Shown here in pieces: positions 23,807 through 33,388 of a DNA stretch of 64,000 bases. Under the pieces are notes generated by a model. The model was not told the DNA's origin. It saw only the letters and a program-made list of their open reading frames with translations, and searched no databases. Position numbers and translations under genes: made by a program. Location of the stretch: contig NZ_LT896716.1 of NCBI RefSeq assembly GCF_900187405.1, positions 930,001-994,000 of the forward strand, given 5' to 3'. How positions within the stretch are numbered: position 1 is the first letter of the stretch; every line of letters starts with the position of its first letter. The DNA comes from Geobacter sp. DSM 9736 (GTDB lineage: Bacteria; Desulfobacterota; Desulfuromonadia; Geobacterales; Geobacteraceae).

Positions 23807-24256
23807 GTGAAAAAGTTATATGCAATATTGGGTATTACAATGTTGATGTCAGTTGCTGCAAATGCGCAGGAAACAACTTGGAGCGGCAACATCAGGGATA
23901 TCGTAGAGAGAAAGTGCAATTCCTGCCACGGTGCTGAGTCTGCGCCCGAGTACCAGTTGTTCAAGAGGGAGAAGGACACGTGGCTGGCCAAAGGACAGGG
24001 AATGCGCATGGACAGCTATAGCCACCTGGTGTCCTTTGTCGGCTGGCCGAATACCGGAGCGCTTATGAGGAGACTCGACGACGGGAAGAGCTCAAAGGAG
24101 GGTAAAGCCGGCAATATGCACCAGTACCTCGGGGCGACAGAAGAGGAGCGACAAAAGAACCTGACCATCTTCAAGGCGTGGGTCGGCAATTGGTCGCTCA
24201 AGCGCTGGCCCGATTCGACGAAGGAAGAGCTCAACGGCATCAAGGTCAAGTACTGA
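23807..24256 (+). CDS. Monoheme c-type cytochrome
   Basis: GTG start at 23807 after ATAGGAGG. The 149-residue protein has a signal peptide (ending ANAQE) and a single heme site CNSCH at about residues 37-41, with candidate axial methionines GMRMD further on. GWPNTGALMRRLDDG is a pattern seen in cytochrome subunits of sulfur or Fe-S enzymes. It would sit in the periplasm and depend on the cytochrome c maturation proteins; ResB and CcsA are encoded later in the cargo. It follows the iron operon and precedes a NosL-like gene. Confidence 0.85.
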   Translation: MKKLYAILGITMLMSVAANAQETTWSGNIRDIVERKCNSCHGAESAPEYQLFKREKDTWLAKGQGMRMDSYSHLVSFVGWPNTGALMRRLDDGKSSKEGKAGNMHQYLGATEEERQKNLTIFKAWVGNWSLKRWPDSTKEELNGIKVKY

Positions 24257-24423
24257 AATGTTCCATCTGTACCTAGCTCCCTGCAGAAGAAAATCCATCT
24301 TCTGTCGTCCTCAATAAACCGTAGTGAAACTGCTTGCTGCCTGGCCTGCTACACCTCAGGCCAACATGCTTGGGACTACGAATGGCTTGTATAACAACCT
24401 GAGTTTTCCCGTGTGGAGCTGTC
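24257..24423 (+). other. Intergenic region with two weak hairpins
   Basis: AGAAGA-aaatcca-TCTTCT and TGGCCTG-ctacacct-CAGGCCA form two hairpins. Neither has a clear T run. No gene and no convincing promoter is seen. Confidence 0.4.
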
Positions 24424-24906
24424 ATGTTGAAATCTGCAATTTCTGTTGTTGGCTTTGTAGTGCTGGCTGTTGCCGTCACATGTGCTTTTGGCCTGGCGAC
24501 TCCCAGGGACCTGAAGATTCATCCCCAGTGCCTGCATTGCGGCATGAGCCGCAAAGAGTGTGCTCACACCCGTATTTCGGTTGAATACAGGGACGGGACA
24601 AAAGGGGGGGAGTGCAGCCTGCGCTGCCTTGTCGCTACTTTCATGGAGCAGCCTGGGAGGGAGCCGAAAAAAATTCTGGCCTCCGATTATAATGATAAAA
24701 CCCTTGCTCAGGCGGAAAAGAGCTGGTGGGTCCGCTACGACAATGCCGTTGAATGCCGGGGAAGCAAGGTGATGCTCGCCTTCCGGTCCGAGGAGGGAGC
24801 AGATAAGTTCATCGCTTCCTTTGGCGGAAGGAAGCTTAGTTTTGATGAGGCGCTTAAAATAACCTACTTCGAGATTGAAGAAGGGCGGCTTTCCGGTAAG
24901 GAATGA
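24424..24906 (+). CDS. NosL-like protein
   Basis: The 160-residue protein has an N-terminal hydrophobic signal or anchor, then the pattern HPQCLHCGMSRKECAHTRIS, which matches the metal-binding CxxCGM motif of NosL and related copper-chaperone proteins. It continues with a second cysteine pair (CSLRC) and a YND...WWVRYDNAVECRG segment where NosL proteins have their second half (the AFRSEEGADKFIASFGG pattern). NosL delivers copper to nitrous oxide reductase; no nos genes are visible here. A more general role in periplasmic metal loading in this metal cargo is likely. Confidence 0.75.
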   Translation: MLKSAISVVGFVVLAVAVTCAFGLATPRDLKIHPQCLHCGMSRKECAHTRISVEYRDGTKGGECSLRCLVATFMEQPGREPKKILASDYNDKTLAQAEKSWWVRYDNAVECRGSKVMLAFRSEEGADKFIASFGGRKLSFDEALKITYFEIEEGRLSGKE

Positions 24907-25043
24907 TGCCCGGCACTCCCTCTTGGCTTTTGGCAGTCGACCGGCAGACGGCATTAGGACAGACCATTGGATAGAGACAAATAAATTCAAGTCTTTTTTC
25001 AAATTGTCGAAACCAGTTTTATTATCTCTATTTCGGGGGCAAA

Positions 25044-25847
25044 ATGTTTTTTTTTCGATTATTGCCTGTCTTTCTGGCCATGTTCTTCATATGGAAACCG
25101 GTGCTTGCTGAGGAGACGAAGAAGATCCAGGACAACTCTTTCCTGCTGGAAGAGGCGTATAACCAGGAGGACGGAGTAATACAGCACATTCAGGCTTTTC
25201 AGTACATGAAGGGGGCTAAATGGGCATATACCTTCACTCAGGAATGGCCGGTCCCCAAGCAGACGCACCAGCTTTCCTATACTATCCCGATCTCGCGGAT
25301 GGAAGCGCCTGACCGTAAATCAGGGCTGGGTGATATCCTCATCAACTACCGCTATCAAGCTGTCATGAAAGGTAATATCGCCGCAAGTCCCCGGTTCTCC
25401 ATTGTTCTTCCGACTGGCAATTACAAAAAGGGACTCGGTACCGGCACCGTTGGTTATCAGGTCAATGTGCCGGTAAGCGTAGAATTGAGTGACAAGTTCG
25501 TGACTCACTGGAACCTGGGATGGACGTTTACGCCTCAGGCAAAAAACGAGGCAGGAGAAAAAGCCGACACCCTCGCCACCAACTACGGCGCAAGCCTGAT
25601 CTACCTTGCGACGGAGAACGTCAACCTGATGCTTGAGGCGGCGGGCAGCGCCGGCCAAGCCGTAGCGGGGCAGGGAGTCACGGAACCGGAAAACAGCTTT
25701 TTTATCAATCCCGGAATGAGGTTTGCCATCAATTGCGCCTCAGGCCTGCAAATTGTACCTGGGGTTTCCTTTCCGATCGGTATTGGACCATCGAAAGGTG
25801 AATACGGGGTGCTCACGTACCTCTCTTTTGAACATCCGTTTTTTTGA
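25044..25847 (+). CDS. Outer-membrane beta-barrel (phenol-MetA/transporter-like)
   Basis: The 267-residue protein has a signal peptide (VLAEE), then alternating short strands with conserved GLGDILINYRYQ and FSIVLPTGNYKKG, as in the MetA-pathway/transporter barrel family, and it ends with an aromatic residue (EHPFF), the usual barrel signature. It probably forms an outer-membrane pore or sensor. The cytochrome and NosL-like genes upstream read in the same direction. The ligand is unknown. Confidence 0.7.
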   Translation: MFFFRLLPVFLAMFFIWKPVLAEETKKIQDNSFLLEEAYNQEDGVIQHIQAFQYMKGAKWAYTFTQEWPVPKQTHQLSYTIPISRMEAPDRKSGLGDILINYRYQAVMKGNIAASPRFSIVLPTGNYKKGLGTGTVGYQVNVPVSVELSDKFVTHWNLGWTFTPQAKNEAGEKADTLATNYGASLIYLATENVNLMLEAAGSAGQAVAGQGVTEPENSFFINPGMRFAINCASGLQIVPGVSFPIGIGPSKGEYGVLTYLSFEHPFF

Positions 25848-25964
25848 TGGTTGCAGGCTGTTCTCGTGGCCTATGTAAATCAGGTGCACGGGCTGCCTGG
25901 TAACAAGACAACTGCTTGACTTTTTCCTAGCCTTCCTGATAGAGTTGTTGCAACTATCCTGTTA

Positions 25965-26342
25965 ATGAAATTGGGCATGAGACAAACATTTTTCTGTAAA
26001 TTCATATCTTTTGTCATGGCGGTCGTGCTCTTCGCGATTTCCGTGACCGGTTTTTGCCGAAGTGCCGACTCTTTTGAATTATCCGCCGACTCCCACAACG
26101 CCCAGACCGGCAGTTATCTCAGTGCTATCGAGAAATCCTGCCCCTGCAGTTCTACTGACGAAAATGCCGTGCCTGATCATTGCGATTCCTCCTGCAACTG
26201 CCCCTGCCATGCTCCACTGTCTGGGCAGCCTGTCCAACTGATTAGCTCACAACTTGTTGCCCCACTTGAGTTCCACGAGAATTTCCAGTACCTACCCGAA
26301 GTCTTTCTTTCCAGATTCATTCCCCCGCAAAATCACGCCTGA
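25965..26342 (+). CDS. Secreted Cys-rich protein 1
   Basis: A 125-residue protein with a signal peptide and a compact cysteine cluster in the middle (CPCSSTDENA, then CDSSCNCPCH), then a C-terminal segment ending FIPPQNHA. It is related in layout to proteins at 33389-33736 and about 36863-37213, which share a cysteine cluster and two of which share the PPQN end. It lies just before the CzcC-type gene of the efflux operon. No family recognised. The dense cysteine and histidine content suggests metal binding in the periplasm. A second in-frame ATG at 25977 is equally possible as start. Confidence 0.6.
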   Translation: MKLGMRQTFFCKFISFVMAVVLFAISVTGFCRSADSFELSADSHNAQTGSYLSAIEKSCPCSSTDENAVPDHCDSSCNCPCHAPLSGQPVQLISSQLVAPLEFHENFQYLPEVFLSRFIPPQNHA

Positions 26343-26461
26343 ATTGCATCGACGGGAGTAGTCTGTCCACACCTATGGACAACTTTATTTTCTCCTCGTC
26401 GTGTTGCGTCCAGAACAGTTTCAATCTCGAATCAAACAACTGAATATAGGAGGTAATCCCT

Positions 26462-27760
26462 TTGGCAACAACTGCATTTGCACGAGGAGCCTTGCTCCTT
26501 GTGCCGGGAATCGTATGTATTTTAACGTCAGCCCCCGTGCGGGCAGAGGAGCAAACGCTGCCACTGCCCCAGGTGATTGAGTATTCGCTGCAGAATAACG
26601 GCGATCTCAAGGCCTTTCGTGATGAAAAAGGCATCCGTGATGCCGGTAAGGTGAGAGCGGGACTTCTGCCGAATCCAACTCTTGATTTTGAAGCTGCTAC
26701 GGGTGCCTTGACAGGCAGCAGCTCCGAGAGCGCCCTGTCCCTCGGGATATCTCAGGAATTCCTGCTGGCCGGGAAACGAGACAAGCGATTGGCCATCGCA
26801 GAACGTGAACTGGAGATCTACAGATGGCAGTTGGCGGACAGGGAGCGGGTGATTCGTGAAGAGGTGAAGAGCGCATTCTACGATGTACTTCTGGCCGAAC
26901 AGCGGATAGCTTTGACAGACCGTTCCATCGCACTCAGCCGACAGCTCCTCGATATCACGAGGGAGCGGCTGGCGGCAGGGGACATTCCGGAGCTGGAGAT
27001 GAATCTGGCAAAAGTCGAACTGGCACGGAGTGAGGGCGCCAGAATTGAAAATGCGAAGGCTCTTAACCAGAATCAGTCCAAGCTCCTGAACCTAATGAGC
27101 CTTCCGACCGAAAAGCAGTTCGCCATCTCGGGAAACCTCGACTCTGCGACCAATTTGACGAAAACTCTGGCAGACCTGAAACAGCTTGCGCATGGTGAGC
27201 GCCCCGACGTGAAGGCGCTGGAGGCCGAGAAACGTAGGGGGGAAGCCGATAGCATCCTGGCTGAGGCCGAGGGGGTACCCAACCTGACGGCCGGGCTGGC
27301 AGTCAACCGCGAGGCGACCTCCATTGAAGTCGGTGGAATAGAGGCCAAGGATAAGGATTACATTATAGGCTTAAGGCTTTCAATGCCCATTCCTGTGTTC
27401 GACAGAAACCAGGCAGGCGTCCAGGAGGCCCGGGCTAAACGAAGCAGCGCCGAAAGCCGCTTGCTGGCTACCCGCAGGAATGTTAACCGGGAAGTCGAAA
27501 CGGCCTACGCCAGCTACCTGAACAGTGAAAAAATCCTGTCCATGTACAAGGCAGATATAATCCCCCAGCTTGAAGAAAATCTGAAACTTACCCAGGATGC
27601 CTACAGCCTTGGAGAGGTCGGCATTCTGGCAGTCATTCAGGAACAGAAGAAATTCTTCGAGGTCAGCGACGGCTACCTGACGGCGCTCCATGCCCGGCAG
27701 CTGGCACTCGTAAAACTCGAATCAGCAGTGGCGACAGAACTTACCGGAGGTGCGCAGTGA
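26462..27760 (+). CDS. Outer-membrane efflux protein, CzcC/CusC type
   Basis: The TTG start at 26462 follows TAGGAGG. The 432-residue protein has a signal sequence and the TolC-family helical repeats: conserved LPNPTLDFE, PELEMNLAKVELA and LSMPIPVFDRNQAG. In CzcC/CusC systems this trimeric duct spans the periplasm and outer membrane. It is followed with a 4-nt overlap by the fusion protein and then the RND pump. No lipobox is visible. The operon continues with a PII-like gene. Confidence 0.9.
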   Translation: MATTAFARGALLLVPGIVCILTSAPVRAEEQTLPLPQVIEYSLQNNGDLKAFRDEKGIRDAGKVRAGLLPNPTLDFEAATGALTGSSSESALSLGISQEFLLAGKRDKRLAIAERELEIYRWQLADRERVIREEVKSAFYDVLLAEQRIALTDRSIALSRQLLDITRERLAAGDIPELEMNLAKVELARSEGARIENAKALNQNQSKLLNLMSLPTEKQFAISGNLDSATNLTKTLADLKQLAHGERPDVKALEAEKRRGEADSILAEAEGVPNLTAGLAVNREATSIEVGGIEAKDKDYIIGLRLSMPIPVFDRNQAGVQEARAKRSSAESRLLATRRNVNREVETAYASYLNSEKILSMYKADIIPQLEENLKLTQDAYSLGEVGILAVIQEQKKFFEVSDGYLTALHARQLALVKLESAVATELTGGAQ

Positions 27761-29007
27761 ACAAGAAAGCAATCATCATCGGACTCATCCTGGCCCTGGC
27801 TCTCGGGGGCGGCGTTGCCTACCGGCTGACCCACTCCACCACCGGGGGCGGAGAAAAAGCCGAACATAACGAAGCCGGACATAAGGACGAAAAAGAGGGT
27901 CACGACGAGGGCAAGGAAAAGAAGGAAGGGCATGAAGGGCATGACGAGCACGGCGAGGAGAAACTCGTCAAGATGTCTGCCGAAGTTCAGAAGCAGAGCG
28001 GCGTGGTTGTTGCCCCGGCCAAAAAGCAGCGCCTTGCCGGCGTCATCAGCGCCACCGGCAAAGTGGAGGCAAATGCCGACCGAATCGCGCATGTTTCGCC
28101 CCGGATTTCCGGCAAGATCGTCAGCGTCAAGGCTTCCCTCGGCGACGCCGTCTCCGCCGGACAGCAGCTGGCGACCCTCGACAGCGTCGAACTCGGCGAG
28201 GCTCTGAGCCGCTACCACCAGTCGAAGACGAAGCTGGCCCTGGCCCAGTCCAACATGGACAGGATCAAGACCCTTGTGGAGAAGAAGATCGCGCCGCGCA
28301 AGGAGATCCTCCAGGCCGAGACCGATTACAAGACCGCACAGACGGAACTGCATACAGACGAAGAGCGTTTATTGTTGTATGGGGTTTCTGCCTCTGACCT
28401 TAAAGCAGACAGAAAACCACTCCTGCCCGTGCGCTCCCCCATCGGTGGTATCATCACCGAGAAACACGCCATTGTCGGTGAACTCTCAGATCCTTCCAAG
28501 AGCCTCTACACTGTGGCCGATCTCTCGTCGGTCTGGGTGCTGGTGGACATTCACGAAAAGGACCTGGCAAAAGTCCGGCGGGGCCAGCCTGCTACGGTTG
28601 TCGTTGGCGCATTTCCCGATCAGAAATTCCGTGGCCGGATTACCTATCTAGCCGATCTGGTTGACGAGGCTACCCGAACGGTCAAAGCACGGGTAGAGGT
28701 TGCCAATCCTGGACGCAAGCTGAAACCCGAGATGTTTGCCACCGTCGAGCTTGCAATAGCGTCAGATTCGCCGCCCGTCCTGGCAGTACCCGAAGATGCC
28801 GTGCAGGAACTGGACGGCAAGAAGCTGATCTTTGTCGCCGAGAAGGAGACCGAGTTCGAGCCGAGGGCCGTAGAGCTGGGGCGTGCTTCGGGCGGCATGG
28901 TGGAAGTGGTTTCCGGACTCAAGGAAGGTGAACGCTTCGCCGTCAAGGGCGCGTTCACACTGAAGTCGGAACTGAAGAAGGGTGAACTTGAGGGGCACGA
29001 ACACTGA
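27757..29007 (+). CDS. Membrane fusion protein, CzcB/CusB type, His-rich
   Basis: The 416-residue protein starts inside the end of the previous gene. An N-terminal membrane segment is followed by a His/Glu/Lys-rich linker at about residues 30-68 (for example EGHEGHDEHGEE) with about ten histidines, a likely metal sponge. The usual lipoyl-like, hairpin (QSNMDRIKTLVEKK) and barrel domains follow. It links the RND pump to the outer-membrane duct. In CusB metal binding opens the pump; the His-rich linker may do similar work here. Confidence 0.92.
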   Translation: MNKKAIIIGLILALALGGGVAYRLTHSTTGGGEKAEHNEAGHKDEKEGHDEGKEKKEGHEGHDEHGEEKLVKMSAEVQKQSGVVVAPAKKQRLAGVISATGKVEANADRIAHVSPRISGKIVSVKASLGDAVSAGQQLATLDSVELGEALSRYHQSKTKLALAQSNMDRIKTLVEKKIAPRKEILQAETDYKTAQTELHTDEERLLLYGVSASDLKADRKPLLPVRSPIGGIITEKHAIVGELSDPSKSLYTVADLSSVWVLVDIHEKDLAKVRRGQPATVVVGAFPDQKFRGRITYLADLVDEATRTVKARVEVANPGRKLKPEMFATVELAIASDSPPVLAVPEDAVQELDGKKLIFVAEKETEFEPRAVELGRASGGMVEVVSGLKEGERFAVKGAFTLKSELKKGELEGHEH

Positions 29008-29021
29008 GGAGATAACCACCC

Positions 29022-32000
29022 ATGCTAGAAAAACTCATTGCATACACATTGAAGCAGAAAGGGATGGTCATCTTCTTCGCGCTGGTGATCGTTGTTTTCG
29101 GCTTTTACTCTTACATCAAGCTGCCAATTGACGCCTTCCCGGATGTGACAAACATCCAGGTGGAGGTGGTCAGCCATGCCGACGGCCTGTCGGCGGTGGA
29201 AATCGAACGGAACGTCACGTACCCCATAGAAATGGCAATGCGCGGCCTGCCGGATATCGAGCAACTCCGGTCGGTGACCAAGTTCGGTCTCTCTATCGTC
29301 ACCGTAGTCTTCAAGGACAACGTGGACATCTACTTCGCCCGCCAGCTGGTTTTCGAACGCCTGGCCGAGGCACGGGAAAAGGTGCCGAATGGTGTTCAGG
29401 TTTCGATGGGCCCCATTGGCACTGCTATGGGGGAAATCTACCAGTACACCCTGGAAGGGAAAGTCCCCCAGGACCCGGAGCAGAAACGCGCCTACCTGAC
29501 CAACCTGCGCACCATGCAGGAATGGATCATCACCCCCCAGCTGAAGAGCGTCGCCGGGGTGAACGAAATCAACTCCTTCGGTGGCTATTTTAAGCAGTAC
29601 CAGGTTCTGGTGTCACCGGAGAAACTGGTGAAATTCGGTGTTACCGTGGATGACGTCTATAATGCCATTGGTAGCAACAACAGTAACGTCGGCGGCAATG
29701 TGCTGGAACGGGGGACGGACCAATACATTGTGCGTAGCGTCGGCCTGATCCAGTCGATCAGCGATATCGAATCAATTGTCCTCAAGTCTCAGGGGGGTAC
29801 TCCGACCTACCTGCGGGATGTAGCCCAGGTTAAGGTAGGCGAGGCGGTGCGTATGGGGGCTGCCACCAAGAACTCGGAAGAGGCGGTCGGCGGCATCGTC
29901 ATGATGCTGCGGGGCGAAAACAGCCGCGAGGTGGTAAAGCGGGTCGCTGCGAAGGTCAAGGAGATCAACGAGAGCAATATGCTGCCGGATGGGGTCAAGA
30001 TGGTCCCCTATTACGATCGGAGCGATATAGTCAAGGCCAGCGTCGGCACAGTCAACAAGGCGCTCATCGAAGGCTCGATACTGGTGCTGATCGTATTGTA
30101 CCTGCTCCTGAACAGCATCCGCGGGAGTATTGTGGTGCTCCTGGCGCTGCCTCTGTCGCTGCTGACAACCTTCATCGTCATGAAGCTGACCGGCATCACC
30201 GCCAACCTTATGTCTCTCGGCGGCCTTGCCATCTCCATCGGCATGATCATTGACACCACCATAATCCAGGTGGAGAACGTCCAGCGCCACCTGAGCGAAG
30301 AGGGGCATCTGCACCCCAAGCTCACCACGGTGCTCAGGGCGGTCATGGAGGTGCGCAAGCCGAGCATCTTCGGCGAGTTGATCATTGCCCTCACCTTTAT
30401 CCCGATCCTGACCCTGGAGGGGATCGAAGGAAAAATGTTCGGCCCGCTGGCGATTACGGTGGCCATCGCGCTGCTCTCCTCTCTGCTCCTTTCCATCTTC
30501 ATAATTCCGGTTCTTTGCAGTCTGTTTCTCAAGCCGGAGCAGGAAAAAGACAGCAGAATCATGGCATATGCGAAAAGCCAGTATTTGCCGATGCTGGAGT
30601 ACGCGCTGAATAGAAAAAAAGCGGTTCTCGGCGTTGCCGGGGGATTGCTGGTCGTCTCGCTGTTCCTGGTGACGAGGCTGGGGTCGGAGTTTATCCCGAT
30701 CATGGATGAAGGGTCGTTCGACATGGATATCGCCATGCTCCCCGGCGTCTCCCTGGCCAAGGCCATGGAAGTCAACCAGCAGGCTGCCGCGAAGCTGAAG
30801 AAGTTCGACGAACTGGATGTTGTCGTCGGCCGCACCGGACAGACCGGTGTCGCGCTTGATACCCGCGGCGTGGACAAAACCGGCTATGTGGGAGTCTTTA
30901 AACCGAAGGACGAATGGAAACGGGATATCTCCAAGGAAGAGCTGACAAACGAAATGCGCGAGGCGCTGGAGACCATCCCTGGGATCAGCTTCGGCTTCAG
31001 CCAGCCGATCCAGTGCCGCATCGACGAGTTGGTGGCGGGAACCCGGGCGCAGTTGATCGTCAAGCTGTTCGGCGATGATCTGGATGTTTTGCGTGATAAG
31101 TCAGCGGAAATTGCCAAGGTTCTCTCCACAGTCAGGGGTGGGACAGATTTGAATACGGAAAAAGTTTCGGGGCAACCCTATCTTACTGTCACCATCGACC
31201 GGGCAAAAATCGCACGCTATGGTCTGAATATCAGTGACGTGCAGAATGTCATCGAAGTAGCGGTGGCCGGCAAGGCGGCCTCTACCTTCTATGAAGTCAA
31301 CCGTGGCTTCGATATTACTGTCCGGCTGCCGGAGGAAAAAAGAAACTCTCTCGAAACCATTAGGAACCTGCTGATTACCACAAAATCGGGGATGAACATC
31401 CCGCTCGAACAATTGGCCGAGGTGAAGATGGTGGAAGGCCCGGTGCAAATCAGCCGTCAGGACGGCGTGAGAAGGATCGGCATTGAGATGAACGTAACTG
31501 GCCGGGACATGGGAAGTTTTGTGGCGGAAGCAAAACAGAAGATCAAGGAGCAGGTCCAACTGCCAGCGGGGTATTATCTCACCTGGGGCGGCCAATTCGA
31601 AAACCAGCAGCGGGCCATGAACAAACTGATGATCATCGGCCCGATAGCCATCGGCATGATCCTGCTGCTGCTCTACGTGACCTTCCGGTCGATCCGGCTG
31701 GCCCTGCTGGTCATATCCAACCTGCCGTTCGCCCTGATTGGAGGTATTTTCTCCCTTTTTCTCTCTGGGCAGTATCTCTCTGTCCCGGCGTCGGTCGGCT
31801 TTATCGTTCTGTTCGGTGTAGCGGTCCTCAACGGCCTGGTGCTGGTCTCCCGCATCTCCCAGCTGCGGGATGAGGGGCTTGAACTCGGGGAGGCAATCCG
31901 GAAGGGGGCCGTCGACCGGTTGCGGCCGGTGCTGATGACTGCGTCTATCGCCATCTTCAGCCTGATGCCGATGCTTCTTGCCTCAGGCACAGGTTCTGAG

Positions 32001-32123
32001 ATCCAGAAGCCGCTGGCAACGGTCGTTGTGGGCGGTTTGATTACCTCGACACTGCTTACCCTGCTGCTGATTCCGGCGGTGTACGGCTGGTTTGAGAAGA
32101 GGAAGGTTGAAGCGGAAATGTAG
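29022..32123 (+). CDS. Heavy-metal RND efflux pump, CzcA/CusA family
   Basis: A 1033-residue inner-membrane pump of full family length. The two-fold repeat of twelve membrane helices is visible. The proton-relay helix reads IGMIIDTTIIQVENV, with Asp and Glu in the expected places for the HME subfamily. The sequence near this motif does not clearly match either the Zn/Co/Ni (CzcA) or the Cu/Ag (CusA) signature, so the metal is not assigned. It lies in a CzcCBA-type operon with its His-rich fusion partner. Confidence 0.93.
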   Translation: MLEKLIAYTLKQKGMVIFFALVIVVFGFYSYIKLPIDAFPDVTNIQVEVVSHADGLSAVEIERNVTYPIEMAMRGLPDIEQLRSVTKFGLSIVTVVFKDNVDIYFARQLVFERLAEAREKVPNGVQVSMGPIGTAMGEIYQYTLEGKVPQDPEQKRAYLTNLRTMQEWIITPQLKSVAGVNEINSFGGYFKQYQVLVSPEKLVKFGVTVDDVYNAIGSNNSNVGGNVLERGTDQYIVRSVGLIQSISDIESIVLKSQGGTPTYLRDVAQVKVGEAVRMGAATKNSEEAVGGIVMMLRGENSREVVKRVAAKVKEINESNMLPDGVKMVPYYDRSDIVKASVGTVNKALIEGSILVLIVLYLLLNSIRGSIVVLLALPLSLLTTFIVMKLTGITANLMSLGGLAISIGMIIDTTIIQVENVQRHLSEEGHLHPKLTTVLRAVMEVRKPSIFGELIIALTFIPILTLEGIEGKMFGPLAITVAIALLSSLLLSIFIIPVLCSLFLKPEQEKDSRIMAYAKSQYLPMLEYALNRKKAVLGVAGGLLVVSLFLVTRLGSEFIPIMDEGSFDMDIAMLPGVSLAKAMEVNQQAAAKLKKFDELDVVVGRTGQTGVALDTRGVDKTGYVGVFKPKDEWKRDISKEELTNEMREALETIPGISFGFSQPIQCRIDELVAGTRAQLIVKLFGDDLDVLRDKSAEIAKVLSTVRGGTDLNTEKVSGQPYLTVTIDRAKIARYGLNISDVQNVIEVAVAGKAASTFYEVNRGFDITVRLPEEKRNSLETIRNLLITTKSGMNIPLEQLAEVKMVEGPVQISRQDGVRRIGIEMNVTGRDMGSFVAEAKQKIKEQVQLPAGYYLTWGGQFENQQRAMNKLMIIGPIAIGMILLLLYVTFRSIRLALLVISNLPFALIGGIFSLFLSGQYLSVPASVGFIVLFGVAVLNGLVLVSRISQLRDEGLELGEAIRKGAVDRLRPVLMTASIAIFSLMPMLLASGTGSEIQKPLATVVVGGLITSTLLTLLLIPAVYGWFEKRKVEAEM

Positions 32124-32155
32124 GTGCCTGTCAGACTAAATAAAGGAGAAAATAT

Positions 32156-32497
32156 ATGAAAGAAATAAAGGCGATAATAAGACCATTTAAGTTGTTGGAA
32201 GTGACGGAGGAGCTTCAACGAATTGCAGGATTGCCCGGCGTGACCATATCAGAAATTAAGGGATTCGGCAAAGGCAGGGCAAAGAACGCCGAGGATAAGG
32301 TAACTTATGAGATGGTTGAATTCATCCCGCGGATTCAACTCGAAGTCGTTGTCGATGACGAGATGGTAGCTGAAGTCGTCAACGTAATTCAGAAATATGC
32401 TCATACCGGGAATACCGGTGACGGAAAGATCTTCGTGTCGACTATTGATGACGTAATAAAGATCAGAACCAATGAAAGAGGAAGCACTGCGATTTAG
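32156..32497 (+). CDS. PII-like protein of the efflux operon (PII-NG type)
   Basis: A 113-residue protein with PII-fold patterns: MKEIKAIIRPFKLLEVTEEL at the start, GFGKG at the T-loop base, and GDGKIFVSTIDDVIKIRT near the end. The T-loop (about residues 38-53) is shortened and lacks the uridylylated tyrosine region of GlnB. PII relatives of this kind (PII-NG) are known from operons of heavy-metal RND pumps, so it probably acts as a regulator of the pump or as a nucleotide sensor. AAGGAG precedes the ATG; the gene lies 30 nt after the pump gene. Confidence 0.85.
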   Translation: MKEIKAIIRPFKLLEVTEELQRIAGLPGVTISEIKGFGKGRAKNAEDKVTYEMVEFIPRIQLEVVVDDEMVAEVVNVIQKYAHTGNTGDGKIFVSTIDDVIKIRTNERGSTAI

Positions 32498-32578
32498 CGT
32501 TTCAATAATTGGCTAGCTGTCCGACAGCGGAATCGAGAATTTTGGGCGAAACGACAGTATGAATTAAGGAGAAAATCA

Positions 32579-33172
32579 ATGAAGTTAATAAACAACCTGT
32601 TGTTGATTATTGTAGCTGTCTCACTGACAATAAGCGGCTGCGCAGAAAGTTCGGCATTGATCAGGAAATCGAGTGCCAGCATTCGTAACGATATCTTTCA
32701 GGAATTGGCAAACGGGGGACAGGTTCCGGCAGGTTATGCTGATTTGCGCATCACCTCTTCTCTTAAAACCCATAAGCCCGGAATCTATTCCGCAAACGAT
32801 ATCCACGGGACGCCTGACTACAAGTTGCTGCTGAACATCGGCGGGCAGGCAATTCAGTTGCAGGGCAAACTGCGTGAGGAAAACAGCGAATCCCAGGGGC
32901 TTCGTGATCCCGAGGCTGGCGACGGGGTCAGATACGAATTCACGTCCAATCTGCGCCTGAAGGCTGGAACCTATAAAGTTGTCATTGCCGTTCCTGCCGA
33001 TGACATTGCTATGGAGCAAGAAATTACTTTACGTGAAGGGAGCAACAATCTTGTGCTTGAACCGGTTTACAGGGCAACCTTAGGAAAGCGGCGGCTGGGC
33101 TTCTACGGATCGACAAGCTTTACTGAAGGCATTAAATGGTTCCGCGCGGTTCTGAACGGACAACCCTTGTAA
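32579..33172 (+). CDS. Unknown lipoprotein
   Basis: A 197-residue protein with a lipobox (SLTISGCAES) after a good signal sequence and AAGGAG upstream. The mature part is predicted to be mostly beta (YKVVIAVPADDIAMEQEITL), compatible with a small sandwich domain. No family recognised. It follows the PII-like gene and may be a periplasmic accessory of the efflux operon or a separate stress protein. Confidence 0.6.
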   Translation: MKLINNLLLIIVAVSLTISGCAESSALIRKSSASIRNDIFQELANGGQVPAGYADLRITSSLKTHKPGIYSANDIHGTPDYKLLLNIGGQAIQLQGKLREENSESQGLRDPEAGDGVRYEFTSNLRLKAGTYKVVIAVPADDIAMEQEITLREGSNNLVLEPVYRATLGKRRLGFYGSTSFTEGIKWFRAVLNGQPL

Positions 33173-33388
33173 CGACCATTGAGATAAGGTCCTGAGTATG
33201 ACGTTAAAAGGCTCAAACAGCAGATGATTTGCACTAAGGAACGATGATAATGTCAAGAGATGCCCGAGTTGTGAAAAGAGGCGGTGGGGAGATAGGATTG
33301 GCAACAAAATCGCTTATAAGGAAGCGGCCTGCAGATAGTAACTTTAGGCTGGGACGTCCTGCGCCGAGTTTTCTAACCTAACAAAGCT
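33173..33388 (+). other. Intergenic region before secreted Cys-rich protein 2
   Basis: No gene is seen in these 216 nt. It has no clear hairpin and no strong promoter. It may include the promoter of the next gene. Confidence 0.3.

Noticed and set aside
24424-24906. Assignment to a nitrous oxide reductase operon
   Set aside because: No nosZ, nosD, nosF or nosY-like gene is seen in the window, so only NosL-like similarity is claimed.
25918-25950. A MerR/CueR-type promoter before Cys-rich protein 1
   Set aside because: TTGACT is present, but the long spacer palindrome typical for CueR is not clear.
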